From assembly GCA_015688915.1 (NCBI GenBank), contig JAATGX010000250.1, positions 1-11,820 of the forward strand: DNA of 11,820 nucleotides, written 5' to 3'. A program made the position numbers and the translations under genes. Positions within the stretch are counted from its first letter, which is position 1. Every line of letters begins with the position of its first letter. This document shows positions 1 to 7,289 of this stretch, piece after piece. This stretch comes from Desulfuromonadales bacterium. GTDB lineage: Bacteria; Desulfobacterota; Desulfuromonadia; Geobacterales; Pseudopelobacteraceae. The notes beneath the pieces are model-generated. The model was not told where the DNA came from, did not search any database, and saw nothing but the letters and a program-made list of their open reading frames with translations.

Positions 1-14
1 GAACGGCAAGCGGT

Positions 15-142
15 TCTCACGGAGCTCGCAGAGGCACAGAGGTAAACGAAAATGGCACATCAGTCGGATGAATTATGAGGGCATATGGCGGGTTGTTTTT
101 ATATGATAATTCGTGTTGGATTTTCTCCGTGCCTCTGTGAGA
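15..142. repeat. Degenerate inverted repeat upstream of the permease gene
   Basis: The left arm (about 15-54) carries tctcac and then cagaggcacagag (29-41). The right arm (about 118-142) carries ctccgtgcctctg (125-137) followed by tgagag. The core 13-mers are inverted copies with one mismatch, separated by 83 bases of AT-richer DNA. The same cacgga/tccgtg vocabulary recurs in the hairpin at 3161-3210, so this looks like a dispersed intergenic repeat rather than an operator. It occupies the whole 155-base stretch before the permease start, so the permease is not tightly coupled to any upstream gene. Confidence 0.55.
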
Positions 143-155
143 GACAGGTAGTAGT

Positions 156-1010
156 ATGATTTCAAAACATTCCTACATCCGCGCCGTATTCTGGCCCCGC
201 CTGGCCAGGAACCGCTTTGCCGTGGTCGGCGGAGCGGTGGTGCTGTTCATGCTGGTTATCTCCCTGGCGGCACCGTTGATCGTGCCGTTCAGCCCCAACG
301 AGATCAATGCCTGGGAGGTTCTGAATCCGCCGTCTCTCAAGCACTGGTTCGGGACCGACGACCTGGGGAGGGACGTGTTGAGCCGGGTGATCTACGGGGC
401 GCGTATTTCGCTCCTGGTGGGTTTCGTGGCGGCCGGCATCGCGGTGCTGATCGGCACGGTGGTCGGCCTGCTGGCCGGGTTTTACGGTGGCCTGATCGAC
501 AACCTGCTGATGCGGGTGGTGGACATCATGTTCTGTTTTCCGGCATTTTTCCTGATCCTGGCGGTGATCACCTTCCTGCGGCCGTCCATCTGGTACATCA
601 TGATCATCATCGGCCTGACCGGCTGGATGGGGGTGGCGCGCATGGTGCGGGCGGAGGTGCTCTCCATCCGCGAGATGGACTACATCATGGCGGCCCGCTG
701 CATCGGCTGTTCCGACAAGCGCGTCATCTTCCGCCATATCCTGCCCAATGCCGTTTCACCGGCGCTGGTCGCCGCCACCCTGGGGATTGCCGGGGCCATC
801 CTGACCGAATCCGCCCTGTCGTTTCTCGGCATCGGCGTCCAACCCCCCACACCCAGTTGGGGCAACATCCTGACATCGGGCAAGGATTACATCGAGTTTG
901 CCTGGTGGTTGTCGCTCTTTCCCGGTCTGGCCATCCTGGTGACGGTCCTGGCCTACAACCTTCTGGGCGAAGGAGTGAGGGACGCGCTGGACCCGCGGGT
1001 CAACCGCTGA
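156..1010 (+). CDS. DppC/OppC-family ABC transporter permease
   Basis: Inner-membrane permease of a peptide/opine/nickel-type ABC importer (DppC/OppC/NikC family); it would pair with a DppB-type permease, two ATPases and a periplasmic binding protein. The 284-residue length is normal for the family. An N-terminal membrane segment lies at about residues 22-44, followed by the family motif HWFGTDDLGRDVLSR (63-77), then several hydrophobic spans. The cytoplasmic EAA loop that docks onto the ATPase is at about 177-198 (AARCIGC...ILPNA). The C-terminus GEGVRDALDPR is typical. The ATG is preceded by a modest AGG about 9 bases upstream. No other dpp/opp gene is visible on this strand; a partner permease probably lies left of the window. 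The last 11 bases overlap the convergent GGDEF gene. The substrate cannot be read from the permease alone. Confidence 0.93.
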   Translation: MISKHSYIRAVFWPRLARNRFAVVGGAVVLFMLVISLAAPLIVPFSPNEINAWEVLNPPSLKHWFGTDDLGRDVLSRVIYGARISLLVGFVAAGIAVLIGTVVGLLAGFYGGLIDNLLMRVVDIMFCFPAFFLILAVITFLRPSIWYIMIIIGLTGWMGVARMVRAEVLSIREMDYIMAARCIGCSDKRVIFRHILPNAVSPALVAATLGIAGAILTESALSFLGIGVQPPTPSWGNILTSGKDYIEFAWWLSLFPGLAILVTVLAYNLLGEGVRDALDPRVNR

Positions 1011-1860
1011 GGGGTTCAACCCGGTTGCGGCCCGACTCCTTGGCATGGTAAAGGGCCGTGTCCGCACGTGCGAGCATGGCCTCGACATTTTCCCACTCCA
1101 GCAGGCTGGCCACGCCGGCACTGATGGTGATCGTCACGGGGGGAGCGTTCCTGATACGGATGGGTGTCTCCCCTATCTTCCCGCGCAGGCGTTCGGCCAG
1201 TTCCGTGGCGTGGCGCAGATCGGTTTCCGGGGTCATGACCAGGAATTCCTCGCCGCCGAACCGGCAGATCAGATCGTAATCACGTATTCCCTCCCGAAGT
1301 CCGTGCGCCACCTTTTTCAGAACCATGTCCCCGGCGATGTGACCATACCTGTCATTGATCGTCTTGAAGTGATCTATGTCGATCATGATGATCGATAGCG
1401 GCCCGTTCGTGCGATTGACGCGGGAAACCTCCAGGGAGAGCCTGTTGAACAGCTCGCGGCGATTGAGGAGTCCGGTCAGGAAATCGTGGTTTGCCATCTC
1501 GATGAGCTTTTTTTCCGCATCCCTGGTTTTCAGTCCGAGGAACGTCGTCACCCAGATGACGAACAGGGACAAGGCACGGTTGAAAACCGCCGGCCACATT
1601 TCCTCGAGTGGGGCCTTGCAGATGAAAATGCCGATGATGAAGGCGGAAGAGGTGATGGCTATGAAAAAGGTGAACTTCGTGTTCGGGGTCCAGAATGAGA
1701 GCAAAACGGCAACAACGTACAGGGCGCCCACCGCGACGCTCAACGGAGTGGCGGAATCAAGAACCGCGATCGACGCGACGAGCAGGGTGCAGACAAGATA
1801 GACGCTTGTAGCGGCGTAGCCTCGCGTATTTCTATAATTCTCGGTCATCGCATCGGTCAT
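1000..1860 (-). CDS. Membrane-bound diguanylate cyclase (GGDEF)
   Basis: Predicted to make cyclic di-GMP from two GTP at the inner membrane. Residues about 15-110 are hydrophobic and hold roughly four membrane spans with very short loops, a sensor I do not recognise as a named family. The GGDEF domain fills about 120-284: DFLTGLLNRR (126-135), metal-binding DIDHFKTIND (161-170), and an intact GGEEF active site (202-206). An RxxD product-inhibition site (RDYD, 193-196) lies five residues before it, so both catalysis and feedback inhibition look intact. No EAL or PAS domain is seen. The upstream frame closes 12 codons before this ATG. A weak GGA precedes it, and Met5 is a possible alternative start. 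The gene lies 145 bases downstream of the CBS gene on the same strand, with no clear terminator between, so read-through from the liv operon is possible. Confidence 0.93.
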   Translation of the reverse strand: MTDAMTENYRNTRGYAATSVYLVCTLLVASIAVLDSATPLSVAVGALYVVAVLLSFWTPNTKFTFFIAITSSAFIIGIFICKAPLEEMWPAVFNRALSLFVIWVTTFLGLKTRDAEKKLIEMANHDFLTGLLNRRELFNRLSLEVSRVNRTNGPLSIIMIDIDHFKTINDRYGHIAGDMVLKKVAHGLREGIRDYDLICRFGGEEFLVMTPETDLRHATELAERLRGKIGETPIRIRNAPPVTITISAGVASLLEWENVEAMLARADTALYHAKESGRNRVEPLSG

Positions 1861-2005
1861 GGAAGGTCCGGATCGGCATGTCCCTGCAAAGCATCACGTA
1901 AAAATGAAAAGTCCATTACCCACTGAACGCAGGATATGCCGCGACACGTTCGGGTACATGGACTTTGTTTCCTTTGAAACCTTCCCTCTGACGTGCGGAG
2001 GGGTG

Positions 2006-2425
2006 TTACCCATTGTCGCTCAGGGCGATCAGCGCTTCCGTCAGGTTGGTGACGGTGAGCAGGCCCACCAGTCTGTTGTCCCGGTCCGTCACGCACAGGC
2101 CGTTGAGCTTGTTGTCGTGGATGACGCGGGCAGCCTCGCTGAGAGGGGCGTCAGGGGTGATGGTGAAGGGCTGGGGGTTCATGGCATCCTTGACAATGGC
2201 CTTGGAGAGGATGTAATGCACCTCCCAGGTATCCATGGAGGATGCCTGGCCGGGCATGAACGATTTGATCATCAACTCGGTGATCACGCCGCAGAATTTT
2301 CCGTTGCACGTGACGGGAAAGCGCCGGACATCGTGCTCCTTCATAAGGTGCATGGCCTCGATGATGGAGGTGGTCTCCTCGACAGTGATGGGATTCTTCG
2401 TCATCCATTGTTCGACGGTTTGCAT
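2006..2425 (-). CDS. Tandem CBS-domain protein, last gene of the liv cluster
   Basis: A free-standing 139-residue cytoplasmic protein made of two CBS domains, about residues 4-56 (starting VEQWMTKNPITV) and 78-134 (starting VKDAMNPQPFTI). Such pairs usually bind adenosyl ligands (AMP, ATP, SAM) and regulate a partner. There is no signal peptide, membrane span or extra catalytic domain. The start is well supported: GAGGAG lies about 8 bases before the ATG, and this ribosome binding site begins at the livF stop codon, leaving only 13 bases between the genes. Co-transcription and translational coupling with the transporter are therefore likely. An inferred role is energy- or nucleotide-dependent control of the transporter, by analogy with CBS domains fused to the OpuA glycine betaine ATPase. 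The ligand and target are not shown by the sequence. Confidence 0.9.
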   Translation of the reverse strand: MQTVEQWMTKNPITVEETTSIIEAMHLMKEHDVRRFPVTCNGKFCGVITELMIKSFMPGQASSMDTWEVHYILSKAIVKDAMNPQPFTITPDAPLSEAARVIHDNKLNGLCVTDRDNRLVGLLTVTNLTEALIALSDNG

Positions 2426-2438
2426 GGTTGTTCTCTCC

Positions 2439-3143
2439 TCACATTCCCAGAAATGCCTTCTTGACGTGGTCGTTGTTCAATAATTCGCTCCCGGTGCCGG
2501 AGAGGACCACCCGTCCGGTCTCCAGGACATAGGCGCGGTGGGCAATCTTCAGGGACTGAAAGACGTTCTGCTCCACCAGCAGGATGGTGACGCCCAGCTT
2601 GTTGATCTCCTGAATGATCTCGAAGATGATCTTGACAAACAACGGCGAAAGGCCAAGGGACGGCTCGTCCAGCAGCAGCAGTTTGGGGTTTGTCATGAGT
2701 CCCCGCCCGATGGCCAGCATCTGCTGTTCACCGCCGGACATGGTGCCGCCCAACTGTTTTTCCCGTTCCTTGAGTCGGGGAAACATGCTGAAGACCCGCT
2801 CCACATTGGCCTCGCGGTCTTTGCGCGCGCCGGAAATATACGACCCCATGGCCAGGTTTTCCAGAACCGTCATCTCGGGGAAGATCTTGCGTCCCTCCGG
2901 GACCTGGACAATACCCCGCTCCACCACCTGGTGGGATTCCAGGCCGTTCAGGTCTTCGCCGTTGAAGCTGATGATGCCGGATGCGGGCTTCACCAGCCGG
3001 GAGATGTTCTTGAGGGTGGTGGACTTGCCGGCCCCGTTGGCGCCGACCACGGAGACGATTTCCCCTTGGTTGACTTCCAGGTCGATATCCCAAAGCACCT
3101 TCAGGTCGCCGTAACTGAAATTGAGTTTGTCGATGGTAAGCAT
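2439..3143 (-). CDS. livF: Branched-chain amino acid ABC transporter ATP-binding protein LivF
   Basis: One of the two cytoplasmic ATPases that power branched-chain or related amino acid uptake with LivK, LivH, LivM and LivG. With the start chosen here it has 234 residues, standard for LivF. It has Walker A GANGAGKST (34-42), Q-loop Gln80 in VQVPEGRKIFP, signature SGGEQ (136-140), Walker B LLLLDEP (155-161), and the LVEQN sequence (189-193) that LivF proteins carry where other ABC ATPases have the H-loop histidine. The frame stays open to an ATG at 3182, but the ATG at 3143 has AAGAGG five bases upstream and begins with the family-typical MLTIDKLNFSYG. The longer form would start inside the 3161-3210 hairpin. 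Confidence 0.95.
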   Translation of the reverse strand: MLTIDKLNFSYGDLKVLWDIDLEVNQGEIVSVVGANGAGKSTTLKNISRLVKPASGIISFNGEDLNGLESHQVVERGIVQVPEGRKIFPEMTVLENLAMGSYISGARKDREANVERVFSMFPRLKEREKQLGGTMSGGEQQMLAIGRGLMTNPKLLLLDEPSLGLSPLFVKIIFEIIQEINKLGVTILLVEQNVFQSLKIAHRAYVLETGRVVLSGTGSELLNNDHVKKAFLGM

Positions 3144-3148
3144 GAAAA

Positions 3149-3154
3149 CCTCTT
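3149..3154 (-). promoter_or_regulatory. Ribosome binding site fixing the livF start
   Basis: On the minus strand AAGAGG is followed by five bases and then the ATG at 3143. The in-frame ATG at 3182 lies inside a stable inverted repeat and has no comparable site, so this short element decides the start. It lies six bases downstream of the hairpin's base, so the hairpin could affect ribosome access or mRNA processing. Confidence 0.6.
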
Positions 3155-3160
3155 GGAATT

Positions 3161-3210
3161 CTGCCACGGAGATACGGTTCAACGGGGATTTCTCCGTGTC
3201 TCCGTGGCAG
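3161..3210. repeat. Perfect-stem intergenic hairpin between livG and livF
   Basis: The arms ctgccacggagatacgg (3161-3177) and ccgtgtctccgtggcag (3194-3210) are inverted copies. The single difference would be a G-U pair in RNA, giving a 17-bp stem with a 16-nt loop. It fills most of the 81-base gap between the livG stop and the livF start. No U-run follows in the minus direction, so it is not a simple intrinsic terminator. It shares its cacgga/tccgtg core with the repeat at 15-142. Confidence 0.75.
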
Positions 3211-3224
3211 ATGTTGATTATGGT

Positions 3225-3938
3225 CTACTCACTCCCCAGGTAGGCCGCGACCACCTCGGGGTTGCTGACGACTTCTCCGGGGAGCCCCTCGGCCAGTTTT
3301 TCGCCCGAGTTAAGGACCACGATCCGGTCGGAGATGCGCATGATGGCCTTCATGTCGTGCTCGATGACCATCTGGGTGATGCCCAGCCGCTTGATGTCCA
3401 GGATCAGTTGAATGATCTCCTCGCTCTCGGCCGGATTAAGGCCGCCCATGACCTCGTCCAGAAGCAGCAGTTTGGGTTGTGTCGCCAGGACGCGGGCCAC
3501 TTCAAGTTTCTTGCGTTCACCGATGGGCAGCCCGCCGGCGCGGAAGTCGGCCCTGTGTTCCAGGCGCACCACCCGGACCTGCTCCATGGCCATCTCGCGG
3601 GCCTTTTTGAGCGAATTGGTGCGGCACAGGGCCCCTACCATGACGTTGTCCACCACGCTCATCTTGGCCAGGGGGCGCACTTTCTGCCAGGTGCGGGCCA
3701 TGCCCAGTTTGCAGACCGCGTCGGGTTGAAGGCCGTTCATCGTCCTGCCGTCGAAGACGACCTCACCCCTGGATGGGGGGTAGTAGCCGGTGATGCAGTT
3801 GAAGAGTGTGGTCTTGCCGGCGCCGTTGGGGCCGATCAGACCCATGATCATTCCCTGCGCCATTTCAAAGGAAACATCGGAGTTGGCCGCCAGGCCGCCG
3901 AAGAACTTACTCACGTGCTTGATCTCGAGAATGGCCAT
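3225..3938 (-). CDS. livG: Branched-chain amino acid ABC transporter ATP-binding protein LivG
   Basis: Second ATPase subunit of the transporter, cytoplasmic, forming a heterodimer with LivF. It has Walker A GPNGAGKTT (36-44), Q-loop Gln85 in ARTWQKVRPL, Walker B LLLLDEVMGGL (157-167) and the H-loop VIEHDM with His194. The signature is LPIGE (137-141) rather than LSGGQ; LivG proteins often carry a relaxed signature here, but the Pro-Ile pair and DEV instead of DEP are noticeable. At 237 residues it is somewhat shorter than the roughly 255 of the enterobacterial protein. The start shares one base with the livM stop (TGATG), and AAGGAGG lies upstream within the end of livM, so translation is coupled. 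The domain is complete, with no sign of decay. Confidence 0.95.
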   Translation of the reverse strand: MAILEIKHVSKFFGGLAANSDVSFEMAQGMIMGLIGPNGAGKTTLFNCITGYYPPSRGEVVFDGRTMNGLQPDAVCKLGMARTWQKVRPLAKMSVVDNVMVGALCRTNSLKKAREMAMEQVRVVRLEHRADFRAGGLPIGERKKLEVARVLATQPKLLLLDEVMGGLNPAESEEIIQLILDIKRLGITQMVIEHDMKAIMRISDRIVVLNSGEKLAEGLPGEVVSNPEVVAAYLGSE

Positions 3939-5107
3939 CAGGCTGCCTCCTTACGCTTCTTTGCCGCCAGCGCCTTGAAGAAACCGAGTACGCCGTCCGG
4001 CATGAACAGGATCACCACCACCACCAGGACGCCGTAGATCAGGACATGGGCATGGGAAAGGTTCTCCGTGAGAAAGTGGCCTAAAGTGGATTCGGCCTTG
4101 ACCAGGCCGGATGAAATAAGGCTTTCGCCGATCAGGTTGCTTCGCAGCGCCTCGGAGAGCGGTACCAGCACCAGGGCGCCGATTACCGGACCGAAAATGG
4201 TGCCGATGCCGCCGATGATACAGATCAGTACGATCGATACCGACAGCTCAAGCGACAGGACCGTGCTCGGATCGATGAAGCCGACGTAGAGGGCGTACAG
4301 GCTGCCGGCCAGCGAGGTGAAGATGGCCGAGATGCCCAGGGCCGCGTTCTTGTAGATGGTCAGGTTGATGCCCAGGGAATGGGCCGCGTCCTGGTCTTCA
4401 CGGATGGCCTGGAAGAAGTATCCCAGCTTGGAGTGCTGCACGAGCCAGGTCGCCAGGATGATCAGCAGCACGAACACCAGGCCGGTGTAGTAGAAGGGGA
4501 CTTTGGAGGCAAAGTCGGTAATGACGGTGCCCCCGATGGTCAACGGCGGGATCTCGGTGATCAGGATGCCTTCGGCGCCGTTGGTGACGTCTTTCAGGTT
4601 CAGGGCGGAAACCCGGAATATCTCGGCCACGGCGATGGAGGCCAGGACAAAGTAGGGCCCGCGCAGACGGAAGCAGATGGAGCCGATGATCAGGGCAATC
4701 ACCAGGGCGGCCAGCATGCCGGCCCAGAGGCCGTACCAGGGCGGAATCTGGCGGAACTGCATCAGCATCATGGTGGTGTAGGCGCCCATGCCGAAGTAGG
4801 CGGAGTGGCCCACCGAGTACTGGCCGGTATATCCGCCCAGGATGTTCCAGCTCGATCCCATGACGATGTTGATGAAGATCAGGATCATGATGTGGAGCGC
4901 ATAGGTGCTCTCCACGAATTTTGGCAGCAGGAAGAGCATGACTATCACGACCACGCCCAGGAGGACGTTGACGGTGGTGTTGCCCCTGCTGTTGTCGAGT
5001 GATGCATTCATAGTTGTCGCCGCCCCATGGAGTGAATTGGAAATTGTTTTCCGGGCTTTTTCAGAAAATGATTTCATTGACGCACGTATCCCGTTTGCCG
5101 GTGTCAC
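3938..5107 (-). CDS. livM: Branched-chain amino acid ABC transporter permease LivM
   Basis: Inner-membrane permease that pairs with LivH to form the amino acid channel. Family signatures include NILGGYTGQYSVGHSAYFGMGAY (about 88-110), a cytoplasmic coupling loop AIREDQDAAHSLGIN and the conserved IIGGIGTIFGPVIGA. About eight to nine hydrophobic segments follow a polar N-terminal extension of about 45 residues. The start given is a GTG that overlaps the livH stop by four bases (GTGA), suggesting coupling. It gives 389 residues, longer than most relatives, and has only a weak ribosome site. ATG codons at 5077 (residue 11) and 5011 (residue 33) would give 379 or 357 residues and are real alternatives. 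The identity is secure; the exact start is not. Confidence 0.93.
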   Translation of the reverse strand: MTPANGIRASMKSFSEKARKTISNSLHGAATTMNASLDNSRGNTTVNVLLGVVVIVMLFLLPKFVESTYALHIMILIFINIVMGSSWNILGGYTGQYSVGHSAYFGMGAYTTMMLMQFRQIPPWYGLWAGMLAALVIALIIGSICFRLRGPYFVLASIAVAEIFRVSALNLKDVTNGAEGILITEIPPLTIGGTVITDFASKVPFYYTGLVFVLLIILATWLVQHSKLGYFFQAIREDQDAAHSLGINLTIYKNAALGISAIFTSLAGSLYALYVGFIDPSTVLSLELSVSIVLICIIGGIGTIFGPVIGALVLVPLSEALRSNLIGESLISSGLVKAESTLGHFLTENLSHAHVLIYGVLVVVVILFMPDGVLGFFKALAAKKRKEAA

Positions 5108-5970
5108 GCGTTTGATTTGCCCATCAGGCCGGAGGGCTTGAACAGGAGCACCAGCAGAAACAGGACGAACACCACCACTTCCTTCCAGCCGGACCCGATG
5201 TAGGCCCCCCCGAGGGACTCGGCCACACCGATCAGGATCCCCCCGAGGGTGGCGCCGACGATGCTGCCCATGCCTCCCAAGACCGTGATGACGAAGGCCT
5301 TGAGGGTGAACGTGCTCCCCACCTGGGGAAAGATGTAGTAGGTCGGCGAGATCAGCGCGCCGGCGGTTCCGGCCAGGGAAGCCCCCAGGCCGAAGGCGAT
5401 GATGGACATGCGTTTGACGTTGATCCCCATCAGTTGGGCGGCCTCACGATCCTGGGCCGTGGCCCGGATCGCCTGGCCCGTGTTGGTCTTCATCAGAAAC
5501 CAGTACAGTGCGGCGGTTATGGCGGCGGTGATGATGAAGGAGATCACCAGCGGACTGGAGATGGATATTCCCAGGATACTGACGCTGCTGGACGAATAGG
5601 TGGTCGACAGTATCTTGTAATCCGAGGTGAACGCCAGCATGACGGCATTGCTCATGACCAGCCCCATGCCGATGGTCAGCAGGATCTGGTTCTGGGGCAG
5701 GGCCCCGAGAACGCGATTGATGAAGAATTTCTGCAGGAACGCGCCATAGAGGAACATCAACGGAATGGTGATGACGATGGAGACAAAGGGATCGATGTTG
5801 AACAGGGTGAACAGGTAGTAGGTCCCGTACATGCCGATCATCAGCAGGTCGCCATGGGCAAAGTTGATGACCCGCATGACGCCGAAGATGATGGTCAGGC
5901 CGATACCGATCAGGGCGTAAACACCGCCGATCAGGATGCCGCTGATGAGGGATTGGACAAAGATGTTCAT
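5104..5970 (-). CDS. livH: Branched-chain amino acid ABC transporter permease LivH
   Basis: Inner-membrane permease, 288 residues as is normal for LivH. The N-terminus has the family pattern SGILIGGVYALIGIGLTIIFG followed by VMRVINFAHGDLLMIGMYG (about 31-49). The cytoplasmic coupling loop is AIRATAQDREAAQLMGIN, and the C-terminal half contains VLGGMGSIVGATLGG. About eight membrane spans are visible. The ATG is preceded by CGGAG about six bases upstream. The gene follows livK after a 90-base gap that contains a strong hairpin, and its stop overlaps the proposed livM start. Confidence 0.95.
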   Translation of the reverse strand: MNIFVQSLISGILIGGVYALIGIGLTIIFGVMRVINFAHGDLLMIGMYGTYYLFTLFNIDPFVSIVITIPLMFLYGAFLQKFFINRVLGALPQNQILLTIGMGLVMSNAVMLAFTSDYKILSTTYSSSSVSILGISISSPLVISFIITAAITAALYWFLMKTNTGQAIRATAQDREAAQLMGINVKRMSIIAFGLGASLAGTAGALISPTYYIFPQVGSTFTLKAFVITVLGGMGSIVGATLGGILIGVAESLGGAYIGSGWKEVVVFVLFLLVLLFKPSGLMGKSNA

Positions 5971-6001
5971 GGTGGCTCCGGATACATGATGAATGAAGGG
6001 G

Positions 6002-6052
6002 GAAGAGTGAAAGGTGAAACGGCCCGCAGTCGGCGATCACCTTTCACTCTTC
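6002..6052. repeat. Hairpin just after the livK stop codon
   Basis: The arms gaagagtgaaaggtga (6002-6017) and tcacctttcactcttc (6037-6052) are perfect inverted copies, giving a 16-bp stem with a 19-nt loop. The stem starts eight bases after the livK stop on the minus strand and ends before the livH ribosome site. No U-tract follows, so full termination is unlikely. Its position between a binding-protein gene and permease genes is where many ABC operons carry a hairpin that stabilises the upstream mRNA segment or attenuates the downstream one. That role is inferred. Confidence 0.75.
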
Positions 6053-6060
6053 TCCGCTGG

Positions 6061-7218
6061 TTACTTTTTCCAGCCGGGGAACGGGTATACCGGTTTCTTG
6101 GACACGTACTTGGGCGGATAGACCGTCTCATGGACGCCGTTCTGGATCTGTTCCACCAGCATCTGGTGCTTGTTCTGGTTTGTGTAGCCTTCGTAGTCGG
6201 CAAACCGGACCTCACCCATGATGCCATTCCATTGGCCGCTCTTCAGTGCGGCGCGGAGCTTTTCCTGGTTGGCGCCGGTCTTGGCGGCGGTTTCGGCCAT
6301 GATCATCATGGACTCGTAGGCGGTTGCGGCATGATAGGTAGGTTCCTTGCCGAATTTGGCCTGGTACCGTTTGTCGAAGTCCTTGGCTCCGGGCCAGTTC
6401 ACGTCGCCGGTCCACTGGGTACTGGAGAAGACGTTGCTGGAGATGTCCTTTTCCTTGGCGAATGCCACCGTCGCGAAGCCGGCGCCCGCACCGAGGAATG
6501 CCTGCGGGGTGATGCCGATTTCGCGGGACTGGCGCATCAACAGGATGGCGTCGGCCACGTAGGAAACCATGAAGACCAGATCGGGGTTTTTGGATTTGAT
6601 CTTGGACAGGGTCGAGCGATAGTCGGGAGAGCCCGGGGCATAGGCTTCCTCAGCCACGATCCTGATGCCTTTCTTGCCGGCGTAGTCTTTGGCCGATTTA
6701 GCGCCGGAGGTTCCGAAATCCGTGTTCTCGTTGATGATGGCGATGGTCTTGGGCTTGCCCAGGGTGGTGGCCATGTCGAGCAGGATGGTGGCATAGTCAT
6801 AGGTTGTGGCGGAGAGACGGAAGGTCCACTTCAGGTGCTGGCGGGTGATCTCCTCTTTCGATGCCACCGGGATCAGGAGCGGGGTCTTGTATTTTTCGGC
6901 CAGCTTGGCAACGGCATTGGCGCATTTGGAGCTGTAGGGGCCGACTATGCCGGCAACCTTGTCGCGAGTAGCCATCTTCTCGAAAGCGGCCATGGACTTC
7001 TCCGGCTTGCCGGTATCGTCCTCCTTGATCAGTTCCACGTCGATACCCTTTTTCTTCAGATCTTCCAGCGCCAGGGTCACCCCGTTGGTCAGGTTCTCGC
7101 CGATAGGGGCTTCAGGGCCGGTGATCGAATTTACAAAACCAATTTTTACTTTTTCCGCCCGGGATATTCCGGGGACGGCAAGTGTCAGGGCCACTGCTGC
7201 GAGTACGATCTTTTTCAT
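6061..7218 (-). CDS. livK: Branched-chain amino acid ABC transporter periplasmic binding protein
   Basis: Periplasmic type-I solute-binding protein that captures amino acids (leucine/isoleucine/valine or a related ligand) and delivers them to LivHM. A signal peptide spans about residues 1-21 (MKKIVLAAVALTLAVPGISRA, cleavage before EKVKIG) with no lipobox cysteine, so the mature protein should be soluble. The first lobe has the family pattern IGFVNSITGPEAPIGENL, then DDTGKP, GIVGPYSS and PVASKEEITR. The second lobe has the typical AYESMMIMAETAAKTG and a C-terminus ending YPFPGWKK. Its 385 residues are usual. AGGAGG lies nine bases before the ATG. It is the first gene of the liv cluster and sits 62 bases after the predicted sigma-54 start site. 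Ligand specificity cannot be told from sequence; relatives bind other amino acids, amides or aromatic acids. Confidence 0.94.
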   Translation of the reverse strand: MKKIVLAAVALTLAVPGISRAEKVKIGFVNSITGPEAPIGENLTNGVTLALEDLKKKGIDVELIKEDDTGKPEKSMAAFEKMATRDKVAGIVGPYSSKCANAVAKLAEKYKTPLLIPVASKEEITRQHLKWTFRLSATTYDYATILLDMATTLGKPKTIAIINENTDFGTSGAKSAKDYAGKKGIRIVAEEAYAPGSPDYRSTLSKIKSKNPDLVFMVSYVADAILLMRQSREIGITPQAFLGAGAGFATVAFAKEKDISSNVFSSTQWTGDVNWPGAKDFDKRYQAKFGKEPTYHAATAYESMMIMAETAAKTGANQEKLRAALKSGQWNGIMGEVRFADYEGYTNQNKHQMLVEQIQNGVHETVYPPKYVSKKPVYPFPGWKK

Positions 7219-7289
7219 CTTACATTACCTCCTGTTCGGTTGATGATGCGTGACTGGTTGATTACTGATTCATAAGACGACGTTTTATT

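Noticed and set aside
2439..3182. Longer livF starting at the ATG at 3182
   Set aside because: The extra 13 residues are not family-like and the start lies inside a strong inverted repeat with no ribosome site, whereas the ATG at 3143 has a good one.
2538..4037. Long + strand open frame (about 499 codons)
   Set aside because: Antisense shadow of livF and livG; composition is His/Asp/Gly-rich and no motif or good start is seen.
5434..7275. Very long open frame on the + strand (about 613 codons)
   Set aside because: It lies opposite livH and livK, which have clear family motifs, signal peptide and ribosome sites. Its translation is rich in Gly, His, Asp and Gln with no domain, as expected for an antisense frame of GC-rich coding DNA.
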